The position numbers were made by a program, and so were the translations under genes. A stretch of DNA of 64,000 bases from Sutcliffiella horikoshii (lineage in GTDB: Bacteria; Bacillota; Bacilli; Bacillales; Bacillaceae_I), in the NCBI RefSeq assembly GCF_020524325.1, contig NZ_JAIVKY010000011.1:62001-126000 (forward strand). Direction: 5' to 3'. The notes under the pieces are model-generated. The model was not told the DNA's origin. It made no database searches and worked only from the letters and a program-made list of their open reading frames with translations. Shown one piece after another: positions 16,536 to 25,268 of the stretch. Within the stretch, counting starts at the first letter, position 1; every line of letters starts with the position of its first letter.

Positions 16536-17920
16536 AGCCATTATCTATACGGAACAAAATTTGGCTTACCATCACTTCTGTTTCTGTCCTAACCATCATA
16601 CTGGTGGTGGTCGTGTCCTATTACCTGTATCAAACATTGTATATTGAAAAACAAACAGAAACTCTGTTAAAACAAGGACAAGCTTTGGAACAATCCTACT
16701 ATGAAAATAATCCTGAGAATTTTTCAAAGAGGTTAGACTGGTTGGATAATAGCTCTGATACTTCTGTCATTTTTACAGAAGACCCGATGCTATTGGCGAG
16801 TGGTGCACCTTTTGACTCGTTTGCAGAAGAAAATCTAATCACTTTTTCCGAAAGACAGGACTTACTGAAAGGGAAAACACTGACCTTCACGAAATACCAT
16901 ACCGGACTGGACCAAGAAATCAGTGCGGTAGTTATTCCATTAAGCGTGGAAAATAGGTTGAAAGCTGTCATTTTTCTCTATATTCCTTTAACGGCTATTG
17001 CTGAGGCCTTTGAGCCAATTAGAAATTTTCTATTGGTTGGAGTGGTCTTAGTGATTTTTCTTCTAATTTTAGTTGGAACGAAAATGACAAATAGAATTGT
17101 ACAACCAATAAAACAGATGGAGAAAGTGGCAAAAGACATTGCCCAAGGGGATTTTTCCAAAAGGTTATTGATAAAAGGCGAGGATGAAATTGCAAGCCTT
17201 GCAAGGTCCATTAATACCATGTCATCCAATCTTGATGAAGTCGACAGGAACAGGCGTGAATTCTTAGGAAACGTTTCCCACGAATTAAGGACGCCAATCA
17301 GCTATTTAAAAGGGTACAGTGAAGGATTGGAAGAAGGAATTATTCCAATACAAAAGTTTGCAGAAACCGTCAAAAAAGAAACAGATAGAATGGATCGTCT
17401 GGTTCATGATCTTTTGGATCTTGCTCAGCTAGAGGGAGATTCGTATCCGATGAACAAGGAACCGGTCATATTGGCTGAACTGGTAAAAGAAGTGTTAGAA
17501 CGCTTTCGCTTAACACTGGATGACAAGAGTCTTGTAACAGAGGTCCAACTTGATGATGTGGTCGTTGTAAATGGGGATTATGGGAGACTAGATCAAGTTA
17601 TGGAAAACCTTTTGAGCAACGCTATCAAATTTTCTTCTGCTAATAGGAAGATTAGAATTCTTGTCAAAGAGAGAAAAGAGACAGGGGTCTTGGAAATAGA
17701 GGATGAAGGGATAGGGATTCCGGAAGAGGATATTCCATATATTTTTGAGAGGTTTTATCGAGTAGAAAAAGCCAGGACTAGAAAAAGTGGCGGAACCGGA
17801 CTTGGACTCTCCATTGTTCAGCAAATCATAAATAAGCATGAAGGCAGAATTCATGTCGATTCAAAGCGAGGAAAAGGCACAGTAGTGATAGTGGAAATTC
17901 CATTGTTTGATTTTCAATAA
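16532..17920 (+). CDS. Sensor histidine kinase
   Basis: 462 residues. TM1 (about 13-35), an extracytoplasmic sensor of about 125 residues, TM2 (about 163-185), HAMP, then HisKA with His250 in NVSHELRTP, followed by the ATPase domain: N-box NLLSNAIKF, G1 DEGIGIP, F FERFYRVEK and G2 GGTGLGLSIV. Partner of the overlapping response regulator. The short sensor domain lacks a recognisable PAS or CHASE motif. Neighbouring genes (propeller and YtkA lipoproteins, PepSY protein) suggest an extracellular metal, heme or envelope signal. Confidence 0.92.
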   Translation: MKPLSIRNKIWLTITSVSVLTIILVVVVSYYLYQTLYIEKQTETLLKQGQALEQSYYENNPENFSKRLDWLDNSSDTSVIFTEDPMLLASGAPFDSFAEENLITFSERQDLLKGKTLTFTKYHTGLDQEISAVVIPLSVENRLKAVIFLYIPLTAIAEAFEPIRNFLLVGVVLVIFLLILVGTKMTNRIVQPIKQMEKVAKDIAQGDFSKRLLIKGEDEIASLARSINTMSSNLDEVDRNRREFLGNVSHELRTPISYLKGYSEGLEEGIIPIQKFAETVKKETDRMDRLVHDLLDLAQLEGDSYPMNKEPVILAELVKEVLERFRLTLDDKSLVTEVQLDDVVVVNGDYGRLDQVMENLLSNAIKFSSANRKIRILVKERKETGVLEIEDEGIGIPEEDIPYIFERFYRVEKARTRKSGGTGLGLSIVQQIINKHEGRIHVDSKRGKGTVVIVEIPLFDFQ

Positions 17921-17923
17921 TCC

Positions 17924-17945
17924 TTCATTCTTTCTTCACAATTAC
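17924..17945 (+). promoter_or_regulatory. Second TTCA direct-repeat box before the PepSY gene
   Basis: TTCATTCTTTC and TTCACAATTAC form an 11-bp direct repeat, similar in spacing and core (TTCA) to the boxes at 14813-14834. Placed 46 bp before the PepSY start. No convincing -10 follows, so this is tentative. Confidence 0.3.
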
Positions 17946-17990
17946 CTGCCAGGATGTAAGCATACGAAGAAAAGTTGAAGGAGTATGCTT

Positions 17991-19370
17991 ATGGAAACTA
18001 CGTCTAATCAAGATAAGGGTAAAAATCAAACCAGAAATGGCCTCTATCAAACCATGTGGAGATGGCATTTTTATGCTGGAATTATTTTTGCTCCTTTTTT
18101 AATCATCCTGGCATTTAGTGGTGCCGTTTACTTATTTAAACCTCAGATTGAATCCTATATGTATCAAGATCTTTATTATGTGGAGGAGACAAAGCCGACA
18201 ACTTTGTCTGTCAATGCACAGGCTGAAAAAGTCCGTGAAGAATATCCCGATGCTTCCATTAGTGGAGTGTCCATTTTGGAGGAAGAAAACCGTACAACTA
18301 AGTTTTCTACTATGCAAGATGGCCAACCTGTCAGTGTATTTGTAGATCCATATTCAGGTGAAGTTATGGGGGATCTGCCAGTTGAAGAAGAATTGATGAC
18401 TATCTTTGTGAAAATACACAGTGAACTACTTGTAGGAGGGACTGTAGCGAACCGTATTGTTGAGCTTGCGGCTTGCTGGGCCATTATTCTTATCCTAACA
18501 GGGCTGTATATTTGGTGGCCGCGAAACCGTGCCTCCATTTGGGGGACCTTTCTTCCAAGATTAAGAAGCAAAGGTCGGGTGTTCTGGCGTGACATGCATG
18601 CGGTACCAGCATTCTGGTTATCTATTGGACTTTTAGTCTTAATTTTGACAGGGCTGCCATGGTCAGGTGTTATAGGAGAGCAAATCAATCGAGTAGCAAC
18701 AGCGACGAATACCGGATATCCAGCATTCTCTTTTAGTTTTGGACCGAAGCCAGAATCCGTTACTGTCACAAAGGATGTTGCAGAAGATGTGCCGTGGGCT
18801 GCTGAGAATGTTCCAGTTCCTTCATCGGAAAATAATCGATATGTACCATTAACTCTAAATGACGCCGCAGGGATTGCGGAAATGAACAATGTTCAAAAGC
18901 CATATTCCATCTCCATGCCACAAGGGGAGACGGGAGTGTTTACCATTTCTACTTCCCACTCCAAACCTTTTGACAATGCCACGTTGCATGTCGATCAATA
19001 CAGTGGAGCGGTACTGACAGATGTTAGGTATGCGGATTATGGATTAATGGGGAAAGCCATCACGCTCGGTATCGCCCTCCACGAAGGCAAATTATTCGGC
19101 TTGGCAAATCAGCTGGTAGGTCTTCTACTATGTATAGGACTTATTGGAATGATGGTAAGTTCTCTTGTTATGTGGCGAAAAAGAAAGCCAGAAAAAGGCT
19201 TAGGTGCTCCAGGTCGACATGTAGATATCAAGATAAAAAGGGCCGTTACCATTATCATGTTGCTTCTGGGACTTGTCATGCCGTTGGTAGGAATCTCTAT
19301 AATCGTGGTGCTTTTATTAGATAAGCTTGTATTTGTTAGAATAAAACGTTTAAAAGCCTGGTTAGGGTAA
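17991..19370 (+). CDS. PepSY-associated transmembrane protein
   Basis: 459 residues from ATG 17991 (GGAG 9 bases upstream; the ATG at 17985 overlaps the site). Starts with WRWHFYAGIIFAPFLIILAFSGAVYLF, the PepSY_TM signature with a conserved His in TM1; other TMs near residues 145-165, 200-220, 365-385 and 405-440. Extracytoplasmic PepSY segments contain DPYSGEVMGDLP and VDQYSGAVLTDVR. Family members are linked to iron-siderophore reduction, heme and copper. Follows the kinase gene by 70 bp; a YtkA-like lipoprotein follows immediately. Confidence 0.85.
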   Translation: METTSNQDKGKNQTRNGLYQTMWRWHFYAGIIFAPFLIILAFSGAVYLFKPQIESYMYQDLYYVEETKPTTLSVNAQAEKVREEYPDASISGVSILEEENRTTKFSTMQDGQPVSVFVDPYSGEVMGDLPVEEELMTIFVKIHSELLVGGTVANRIVELAACWAIILILTGLYIWWPRNRASIWGTFLPRLRSKGRVFWRDMHAVPAFWLSIGLLVLILTGLPWSGVIGEQINRVATATNTGYPAFSFSFGPKPESVTVTKDVAEDVPWAAENVPVPSSENNRYVPLTLNDAAGIAEMNNVQKPYSISMPQGETGVFTISTSHSKPFDNATLHVDQYSGAVLTDVRYADYGLMGKAITLGIALHEGKLFGLANQLVGLLLCIGLIGMMVSSLVMWRKRKPEKGLGAPGRHVDIKIKRAVTIIMLLLGLVMPLVGISIIVVLLLDKLVFVRIKRLKAWLG

Positions 19371-19380
19371 GAAAGGTGTC

Positions 19381-19854
19381 TTGATTAAAATGAAGAAACT
19401 ATTGTTAGTTGTTGTTCCGTTCTTATTATTGTTGGTCGGGTGTTCAAGTGCACCTGAAGAGGAAACCTCGATGGAAATCGTAGAGGTTGAAATGGAACTT
19501 CCCGAAAATATGACAGAACAAGAGGAAGTGGCTGTTAAGACGCTCGTGACACAAGGCGAAGAAAAAGTGGAAGATGCCAAAGAAGTGCAATTTGAAATTT
19601 GGAATGTGGAAAAAGGCAAAGAAAACAGTGTCCTGCTTGATGCGGAACATGTTGGCGATGGGGTTTACGAAGTGAAGCATTCTTTTGAAGATAAAGGTGT
19701 TTACCGAGTGCAATCCCATGTGACAGCTCGTGACATGCATGTGATGCCTACTAAGCAATTAGTGGTAGGGAATCTGAGTCAAGAAGAAATTGACGCTATC
19801 TTGGAAAGTGAAGTAGAAGAGGAAGAGCATGAAGATCATGGACATCATCATTAA
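19381..19854 (+). CDS. YtkA/FixH-like lipoprotein
   Basis: 157 residues, TTG start behind AAGGTG; ATG 19390 is an alternative. Lipobox LLLVGCSSA. The body carries a YtkA-like immunoglobulin-type domain: PENMTEQEEVAVKTLVTQG, FEIWNVEKGKENSVLLDA and HSFEDKGVYRVQSHVTARDMHVMPTKQLVVG. The C-terminus is acidic and ends HEDHGHHH, a likely metal-binding tail. Last gene of the PepSY/two-component unit; a nested palindromic element follows the stop codon. Copper or heme handling at the cell surface is plausible but unproven. Confidence 0.8.
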   Translation: MIKMKKLLLVVVPFLLLLVGCSSAPEEETSMEIVEVEMELPENMTEQEEVAVKTLVTQGEEKVEDAKEVQFEIWNVEKGKENSVLLDAEHVGDGVYEVKHSFEDKGVYRVQSHVTARDMHVMPTKQLVVGNLSQEEIDAILESEVEEEEHEDHGHHH

Positions 19855-19862
19855 AAGAATCG

Positions 19863-19918
19863 AGGGGACAGGCACGCAGACCCACATTTTAAAATGTGGG
19901 TCGCGGTACCTGTCCCCT
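19863..19918. repeat. Nested palindromic REP-like element
   Basis: Outer arms AGGGGACAGG (19863-19872) and CCTGTCCCCT (19909-19918) enclose a perfect palindrome of two 12-bp arms, GACCCACATTTT and AAAATGTGGGTC (19879-19902). The whole folds into one long hairpin with a short internal mismatch. Similar GGGGACAGG...CCTGTCCCC elements recur in Bacillus genomes. It lies between convergent genes; there is no T-run, so it is not a simple terminator. Confidence 0.75.
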
Positions 19919-19925
19919 GTATTGA

Positions 19926-20162
19926 TTACCAAGGTACTTGAGAAGAGTGACATTTGAAAATGCCAAGCCATTCAGAAAGTGCACATCCTGCTGTAAATCC
20001 AGAATTTCCACTCTTCCAATCGCTACCTGTGGACGTTGAACCAATTGTGCTGCTGACATTTGCCGCCTCTGCAGTATGTAAAGAGTCGGATGCGACAAAA
20101 CTTCCAAAAGTAAGTGCGAATACCGCCATGATGGCAATTGCAATTCGACCGAATTTCTTCAT
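19926..20162 (-). CDS. Small secreted two-cysteine peptide
   Basis: 78 residues. A clear Sec signal peptide (MKKFGRIAIAIMAVFALTFG...) ends near AEA-A (about residue 33-34). The mature part is about 45 residues, Ser/Gly-rich, and ends CALSEWLGIFKC plus HSSQVPW. The two cysteines, 12 residues apart, could form a disulfide loop around a hydrophobic core. AGGGAG site before the ATG. A strong promoter with a palindrome at the start site precedes it, so it is a real, regulated gene. No immunity gene is evident; a bacteriocin or signal peptide is only a guess. Confidence 0.7.
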   Translation of the reverse strand: MKKFGRIAIAIMAVFALTFGSFVASDSLHTAEAANVSSTIGSTSTGSDWKSGNSGFTAGCALSEWLGIFKCHSSQVPW

Positions 20163-20189
20163 AGTATCATCTCCCTCTATTATTCATTA

Positions 20190-20242
20190 ATTCCAACTTG
20201 TTGGAATGTTACTACTATAACAATCTACCTCTCGAAGTTCAA
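20190..20242 (-). promoter_or_regulatory. Promoter and operator of the secreted peptide gene
   Basis: Minus-strand TTGAAC (20237-20242), 17-bp spacer and TATAGT (20214-20219). Just downstream, at about +6 to +24, lies the perfect inverted repeat ATTCCAAC-tt-GTTGGAAT (20190-20207), well placed for a repressor. The rest of the 317-bp gap up to 20480 shows no gene. Confidence 0.65.
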
Positions 20243-20479
20243 CACTACAGATCCCTAAAAATTTTCCATTCTTATAGGAATAAATGAATTTTTTTCAGCA
20301 GAAATACTTTACTATGTTAATAGAACACCGCATTAATATGTAGTGATCTAAGAATCTGGTGGAGGAGGACACTTACATAATTCAATACTCTCTAATTCTA
20401 GCAATCAATCGTTGTCGTAGCTGCAGTTTGATTTGAACAAGTCATTCAAAAAAATATTGTGGTTGGGAGAGATGGAAAG

Positions 20480-21202
20480 ATGGTAAAAGCGTATCAGAAG
20501 ATGTTGGTATTCAGTTTTACTTTGATGCTTGGTATGGTATTGTCCTTAGTTACGGCTGAAGAGGCTTCGGCATATAACTGGACAAGAACATTAAGTGAAG
20601 GTTCCAGTGGTTCCGATGTAAGGGAGTTGCAAATACGTGTAGCCGGTTGGGCAGCGGATTCCCCTCAACAAACATTTGTAAGTGTAGATGGACAGTTTGG
20701 GGCAGGAACAAAAGCTGCAGTCATACGTTTTCAACGTGCTTATGGGTTGACGGCCGATGGAGTAGTCGGGCCGCAGACGCAAGCCAAGTTAAATGAATTG
20801 GAATCCCCAAATGGAACAAAACACTTCAGTTACAGCGAATTTTATTCTAAAGACGGAAGCGGGTTTAACGGAGGGAATGTATCAGCAACAACCGTTCGCG
20901 AAAATGTACGTCGTATGATGTACAAGCTGGAGGCAATCCGAGTGAAAATTGGCAACCGTCCAATGAATGTTAACTCCGGCTTTAGAAGCATCTCTCACAA
21001 CCGCAATGTCGGCGGAGTTTCTAATAGCCAGCATACGTATGGGATTGCGGCAGACATTAGCGTATCTGGTGTGAGCACAACGACTGTTCGAAACGCTGCT
21101 AAGAGTTCCGGTTTTAGCGGGATCTACAGCGAAGGCAGCTTTACACATATGGATAGCCGAGTGGAGTACCCTTATGGTACGCAGTCTTGGTGGTGGGAAT
21201 AA
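20480..21202 (+). CDS. Secreted peptidoglycan-binding M15-type peptidase
   Basis: 240 residues from ATG 20480 (GGAAAG upstream). Signal peptide ending about EEASA, then a PG_binding_1 domain (LSEGSSGSDVRELQIRVAGW to DGVVGPQTQAKLNEL) and a peptidase_M15_3 domain: NVNSGFRSISHNRNVGGVSNSQHTYGIAADISVSG, with the zinc-ligand pattern SQHTYGIAAD and a second His in FTHMD. These enzymes act as D-Ala-D-Ala carboxypeptidases or endopeptidases on cell-wall peptides. Single gene, closed by a good terminator. Confidence 0.85.
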   Translation: MVKAYQKMLVFSFTLMLGMVLSLVTAEEASAYNWTRTLSEGSSGSDVRELQIRVAGWAADSPQQTFVSVDGQFGAGTKAAVIRFQRAYGLTADGVVGPQTQAKLNELESPNGTKHFSYSEFYSKDGSGFNGGNVSATTVRENVRRMMYKLEAIRVKIGNRPMNVNSGFRSISHNRNVGGVSNSQHTYGIAADISVSGVSTTTVRNAAKSSGFSGIYSEGSFTHMDSRVEYPYGTQSWWWE

Positions 21203-21210
21203 GTAAGAAA

Positions 21211-21245
21211 AGGGGCTTATCAAAATGATAAGCTCCTTATTTTTA
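21211..21245. terminator. Intrinsic terminator after the M15 peptidase gene
   Basis: AGGGGCTTATC/GATAAGCTCCTT stem with AAAAT loop and ATTTTTA behind; shared with the convergent MEDS gene. Confidence 0.8.
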
Positions 21246-21812
21246 TCTCTTTAAAGTTGATTTATATACTTCTGAAACTACCAATTCATCTTCTACCAGA
21301 ATATATGGGTGTGTTTCTAATAGGATTTTTCTAAGGTATTTAGGCATTTTTGTTCTTTCATAAGCACATACCAACGGAAAATCGAGTTCATTCACAGCTT
21401 TGTCCACAATGCGTTCAAGGTCCTCGATAATATGCAGCGGGCCTTCCATCGTTGCCCACTCTACATGTGCCCACGAGCGGAACGGAAGCTTGTCGTCTAC
21501 TAAATTCTGAACAGTTTTTACAAAGTAATTATATATCGCAGGAGGATGATAGCTTCCACTTGAAAAGTAGAAATCAAAATTATTCACCCATTGGACTAAC
21601 TTCATTTGTTCTTCTGATAGACGGGTAATCAAAATTTGATGAAGCGTTTTGTAAATTCGTTGATTCTCAATCAAAATAACATAATCTCCAGCAATTACTC
21701 CTGATTGGACAAAATCTATTAGCTTCTCCAAGTATTGTTCTTTTCCATTATAGGAATAAAGAATATGAATGTCCCTTTGCTCTTTAAACAAATCGTTCAT
21801 TCTGCTTTTCAA
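21243..21812 (-). CDS. MEDS-domain protein
   Basis: About 189 residues. The DIHILYSYNGKEQYLEKLIDFVQSGVIAGDYVILIENQRIYKTL opening and the later RSWAHVEW and LDFPLVCAYE segments match the MEDS domain (methanogen/methylotroph DcmR sensory domain), a RecA/KaiC-derived ligand-sensing module also found in Bacillus sporulation-associated proteins. A TTG at 21812 behind AAGGGGTG is the best start; GTG 21821 and ATG 21791 are alternatives. No DNA-binding domain is attached, so it probably acts through another protein. Confidence 0.75.
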   Translation of the reverse strand: MKSRMNDLFKEQRDIHILYSYNGKEQYLEKLIDFVQSGVIAGDYVILIENQRIYKTLHQILITRLSEEQMKLVQWVNNFDFYFSSGSYHPPAIYNYFVKTVQNLVDDKLPFRSWAHVEWATMEGPLHIIEDLERIVDKAVNELDFPLVCAYERTKMPKYLRKILLETHPYILVEDELVVSEVYKSTLKR

Positions 21813-22034
21813 GTGAATCACCCCTTCATATTTTAATAGTTTTACTACTTACTATCATACTAGAGATCATTTGAAAAACGAATAGTGATAAAAAAGATTA
21901 TTTTATTGGTGAAAAGCAGGAAAAATAAACCACTATATGGAATTAATATGGGTTGTATTATAAGCATAATGATTGTAATTGGAAGGACTACAATGAAGGA
22001 ATTGCAAAATTAATTGAAAGGAGTAGATCTCAGT

Positions 22035-22313
22035 ATGCCATTTATAGTAATTACTTTGATTTTATCCATCTGTTTGGGGATTTTCCTCACCCGAAAGTAT
22101 GAAAATAGAGTGTTGATTATTTGGGGACTTATAACCATGCTTTCCATTGCTCCATTTTTCAGCTGGATTGTTGCCATGCTTGTTGCAGTTAATGCAGGAG
22201 ATGGATTTGCAGGGGTTGCAATCATGTGGTTGATGGTTCCCATTCTTTTTTTGATTGGAGTGGGGATGTTAGGTGCTGGAGTGTATAAGAAGGTGACGGG
22301 GGAGAACCTTTAA
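22035..22313 (+). CDS. Small membrane protein, three TM segments
   Basis: 92 residues from ATG 22035, with AAAGGAG 12 bases upstream. Three hydrophobic segments cover most of the length. First of four small hydrophobic genes in a row on the plus strand. No recognised family. Confidence 0.55.
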   Translation: MPFIVITLILSICLGIFLTRKYENRVLIIWGLITMLSIAPFFSWIVAMLVAVNAGDGFAGVAIMWLMVPILFLIGVGMLGAGVYKKVTGENL

Positions 22314-22366
22314 CTAAAGAATGAGAGAACTGTAAACACTGATAAACATTAAGTAGCAAGTAGGGG

Positions 22367-22657
22367 ATGAATCCAATATTAAATCCTAAAATACGTTGGT
22401 TAGTTTCTTTGTCACTGGCAATTCTCACTATTTTTTTAGTATTAAAAGGTCTCCAACTTTGGTCATACGGATCAGATGTTGATGGTAGTGGTATTGGAGT
22501 GTTTTTTCTAGGACTGGAGATTAACGACAGAGTATTAGAAGTGAACATCCCAACTTATGCAATCGGGTTCTTTATTGCAGGTCTGTGTACATTGCTATTG
22601 AGCATAACTATTTTAACAAGATTATTATTTAAATCAGGTTCACGGACGCCAATTTAA
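22367..22657 (+). CDS. Small membrane protein, two TM segments
   Basis: 96 residues; hydrophobic segments at about 11-30 and 56-88 separated by a short Gly/Asp-rich loop (SYGSDVDGSGIG). AGGGG abuts the ATG, so the ribosome site is poorly spaced. Function unknown. Confidence 0.5.
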   Translation: MNPILNPKIRWLVSLSLAILTIFLVLKGLQLWSYGSDVDGSGIGVFFLGLEINDRVLEVNIPTYAIGFFIAGLCTLLLSITILTRLLFKSGSRTPI

Positions 22658-22677
22658 TAACCGGGGGCATTTCATTT

Positions 22678-22983
22678 ATGAAGAAGAATATAATCATATT
22701 AATCTTTCTTATTGCTGTTGTTCTCTTGCTGCACTCCACGCCCCATACCGCACTAAGAACCTACGTCTTTTTCAGTGGCTACCCAATAGTCGCCCTGACA
22801 ACGGATATAGTGGATGATGAATATCATAACCGAGTGGATAAAGAAAAATTTGAAAAATTAAACGGGAAAGCATATACCTTGACCAAACCGCCTATTGAAA
22901 AAGCGACACAGGGGGAATTGAGGAATTACCTTGTTAGGAAGTTTGGTATCTTTCATTTTGTGGAGTTTATTGGAGAAGTGTGA
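22678..22983 (+). CDS. Small membrane-anchored protein of unknown function
   Basis: 101 residues. One N-terminal hydrophobic helix (4-20) and a charged C-terminal domain. The first helix follows MKKN and lacks a lipobox. Follows the previous gene by 20 bp. Confidence 0.55.
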   Translation: MKKNIIILIFLIAVVLLLHSTPHTALRTYVFFSGYPIVALTTDIVDDEYHNRVDKEKFEKLNGKAYTLTKPPIEKATQGELRNYLVRKFGIFHFVEFIGEV

Positions 22984-23056
22984 TAGTGAAAAAGGTAGAT
23001 AAAGATACGGAGCAAGGTTAAAGTTGCGGTTGGAGTTTAACGAAGAGGAGGACCGT

Positions 23057-23362
23057 ATGAAATATACTGTAACCATAATTAGTAAGGTGTCAGTGAGTAT
23101 TGGTTTTATCTTATTAGCTCTTTTTATTCTTGAATTTATCGGTGAGTTCACATCCAAAATGGAAGGTGTTTATTATAGTCTGGGAATTCCATGGCGGTAT
23201 CCAATGTTTACCGCTATATTAGCATTTGGATTAGGAATGTTTCTTGACCGGGGAAGCAGGAAATATGCAATGGCCGGATTTATGGGGCTTGCTGTTATAT
23301 TCCTCAGTTTAATCACCATTTACATAATCGTATTTTTAAATTTTGCTAGTGTAGGTGGTTAA
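23057..23362 (+). CDS. Small membrane protein, three TM segments
   Basis: 101 residues from ATG 23057 behind GAGGAGG. Three hydrophobic segments (about 7-28, 45-62, 70-95). Last of the small-membrane-protein run and followed by a terminator. Function unknown. Confidence 0.55.
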   Translation: MKYTVTIISKVSVSIGFILLALFILEFIGEFTSKMEGVYYSLGIPWRYPMFTAILAFGLGMFLDRGSRKYAMAGFMGLAVIFLSLITIYIIVFLNFASVGG

Positions 23363-23403
23363 TTGAAGTACTAATAAATTTTCTTGTAAAGCGAGAGGCA
23401 TAT

Positions 23404-23433
23404 GCATCGGGGGATCTCCGATGCTTTTCTTTT
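23404..23433 (+). terminator. Intrinsic terminator
   Basis: GCATCGG/CCGATGC stem with GGGATCT loop, then TTTTCTTTT. Confidence 0.8.
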
Positions 23434-23460
23434 GAGTGATTTTTGGATAAGGGTGATAGC

Positions 23461-24675
23461 ATGAATTCTTGGAAATATCCCTTTCTACTGATTGCCGGAA
23501 TCGGCATATCTTATTTGGGGAGTTGGATTTACTTAATCGCACTAAATATATCAATATTAAATTTGACAGGCTCTGCAGCGGCTGTTGCGGGGTTATACAT
23601 AATCAGGCCAATAGCCATTTTACTAACCAATACGTGGGCCGGAAGTGTAGTTGACAGGGTAAATAAAAGGAAGCTTATGATCTGGGTGGATGTAGCACGT
23701 GGGGGATTGGTGTTCCTTATTCCATTTATAGACTCCCTTTGGACTATCTATTTTATTTTGTTAGTGATCAATATGGTCGGAGCATTCTTCGGACCGAGTT
23801 CATCTGTATACATAACGAAACTTATTCCGGTCAGCGAACGTAAAAGATTTAACTCATTATTAAGCATGACAAGTTCAGGCGCGTTCCTTTTGGGGCCGGC
23901 AATAGCCGGATTCTTAATCATGTATGTGAGTACAGAGATATGCATTTTTATGAACGCAGTGACTTTCTTAGTATGTGCATTCTTCATTTTTTTGCTGCCG
24001 GATGTGGATGAGAAGGTTGAAAACAAACGGGAACCAATCCACCTGCAAACTCTATTGGGGGATTGGAACGTTGTCAAAGAATTTTCAATGAAAGCAAGAT
24101 TTTTTATCACCGTTTATCTCCTGTTCCAATCAGCGATGTTACTTGGGTTTGCTTTGGATTCGCAAGAGGTGACTTTTACCAAACAGGTCTTGGAGTTGTC
24201 CGATCGTGATTATGGATTAATAGTAAGTTTAACGGGACTCGGTGCATTGGGCGGTGCGTTTGTGTCGGCTCTGGTAGCAAAAAAAGTATCATTAAAAGTT
24301 TATTTAGGAGTTGGGATGCTTCTAACTTCCGTCGGATATTTGGCCTTTTATGCCTCTTACGACTTTTTTACTGCGACGGCTGCATTTGTATTCCTCGGCT
24401 TTTTCATGGCTTTTGCGAATGCAGGGTACGCAACATTTTTCCAGAACAATGTCCCTGTTGATATCATGGGAAGATTCGCTAGTATCGTAGAGATGTTCCA
24501 AGGGATGGTGCAAATTGCTCTCACTCTATTACTTGGATTTGCTGCTGAGGTGTTCTCTTTGCAACTGGTTTGTTTAGTATTTTCGGGTGTATCTACCTTG
24601 TTTGCACTAGTTTTATTACTTACGATTTTAAGACCATCGAAAGCTAGCTATTTTACGGAAGAGGTTTCCGTTTAA
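23461..24675 (+). CDS. MFS transporter
   Basis: 404 residues from ATG 23461 with AAGGGTG upstream. About 12 hydrophobic segments; loop motif GSVVDRVNKRKLMIW after TM2 matches MFS motif A. N-terminal NISILNLTGSAAAVAGLYIIRP resembles the first exporter in this window (LQLTGSATSF), so both belong to the MFS_3-like group. Just upstream of a phosphoglycerate-mutase-like phosphatase with a 12-bp gap. Substrate unknown. Confidence 0.8.
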   Translation: MNSWKYPFLLIAGIGISYLGSWIYLIALNISILNLTGSAAAVAGLYIIRPIAILLTNTWAGSVVDRVNKRKLMIWVDVARGGLVFLIPFIDSLWTIYFILLVINMVGAFFGPSSSVYITKLIPVSERKRFNSLLSMTSSGAFLLGPAIAGFLIMYVSTEICIFMNAVTFLVCAFFIFLLPDVDEKVENKREPIHLQTLLGDWNVVKEFSMKARFFITVYLLFQSAMLLGFALDSQEVTFTKQVLELSDRDYGLIVSLTGLGALGGAFVSALVAKKVSLKVYLGVGMLLTSVGYLAFYASYDFFTATAAFVFLGFFMAFANAGYATFFQNNVPVDIMGRFASIVEMFQGMVQIALTLLLGFAAEVFSLQLVCLVFSGVSTLFALVLLLTILRPSKASYFTEEVSV

Positions 24676-24687
24676 GGGGGGATTAGA

Positions 24688-25239
24688 GTGACTAATTTGT
24701 ATTTCATTAGACATGCTCACTCGACTTACACACCTGATGAATTAGAACGCCCCTTGTCTGAAAAAGGTATGCAGGATGCGGAGAAGATTCTTGCTGCTAT
24801 CAAACCGGACATTATTGAAGTCGCGGTTTCTAGTCCTTATAAGAGGGCAATTCAAACTATAGAAGGTGTTGCGGAGTACTTTAATCTGGATATTGAAATT
24901 TTTGAGGACTTGAAAGAACGTACGTTGACAGGTAAGCCCGCCGAAGATTTTACAGCTGCCATCACAAAAGTCTGGGAGGATTCAAACTTCGCATGGGAAG
25001 GCGGCGAATCCAATATGGAGGCTCAGGCAAGAGGTATTAAGGTCGTTCATCACCTGTTGGAAAAGTACGAAGGAAAAAACGTGGCGATCGGAACACATGG
25101 AAACATTATGGTTTTAATTATGAATCATTTTGACAAGCAGTATGATTTCTCGTTTTGGAATGGGTTGGACATGCCGGATATTTATAAGCTAACTTTTGAT
25201 AGAGATGTGTTGGTTGGGGTAAGGCGGTTGTGGAATTAA
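24688..25239 (+). CDS. Histidine phosphatase family protein
   Basis: 183 residues, GTG start behind GGGGGG. Catalytic motif RHAHS near residue 8 (His phosphoacceptor, RHG-type), conserved Arg and Glu in SSPYKRAIQTIEG and LKERTLTGK, and a second His in GTHGNIM. Broad-specificity phosphatases of the phosphoglycerate-mutase superfamily act on sugar phosphates or other small substrates. Overlaps or abuts the MFS gene unit; the following hydrolase starts 29 bp later. Confidence 0.85.
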   Translation: MTNLYFIRHAHSTYTPDELERPLSEKGMQDAEKILAAIKPDIIEVAVSSPYKRAIQTIEGVAEYFNLDIEIFEDLKERTLTGKPAEDFTAAITKVWEDSNFAWEGGESNMEAQARGIKVVHHLLEKYEGKNVAIGTHGNIMVLIMNHFDKQYDFSFWNGLDMPDIYKLTFDRDVLVGVRRLWN

Positions 25240-25268
25240 GCTGCAAATTGAGGGAGTGTGGGAGATAT

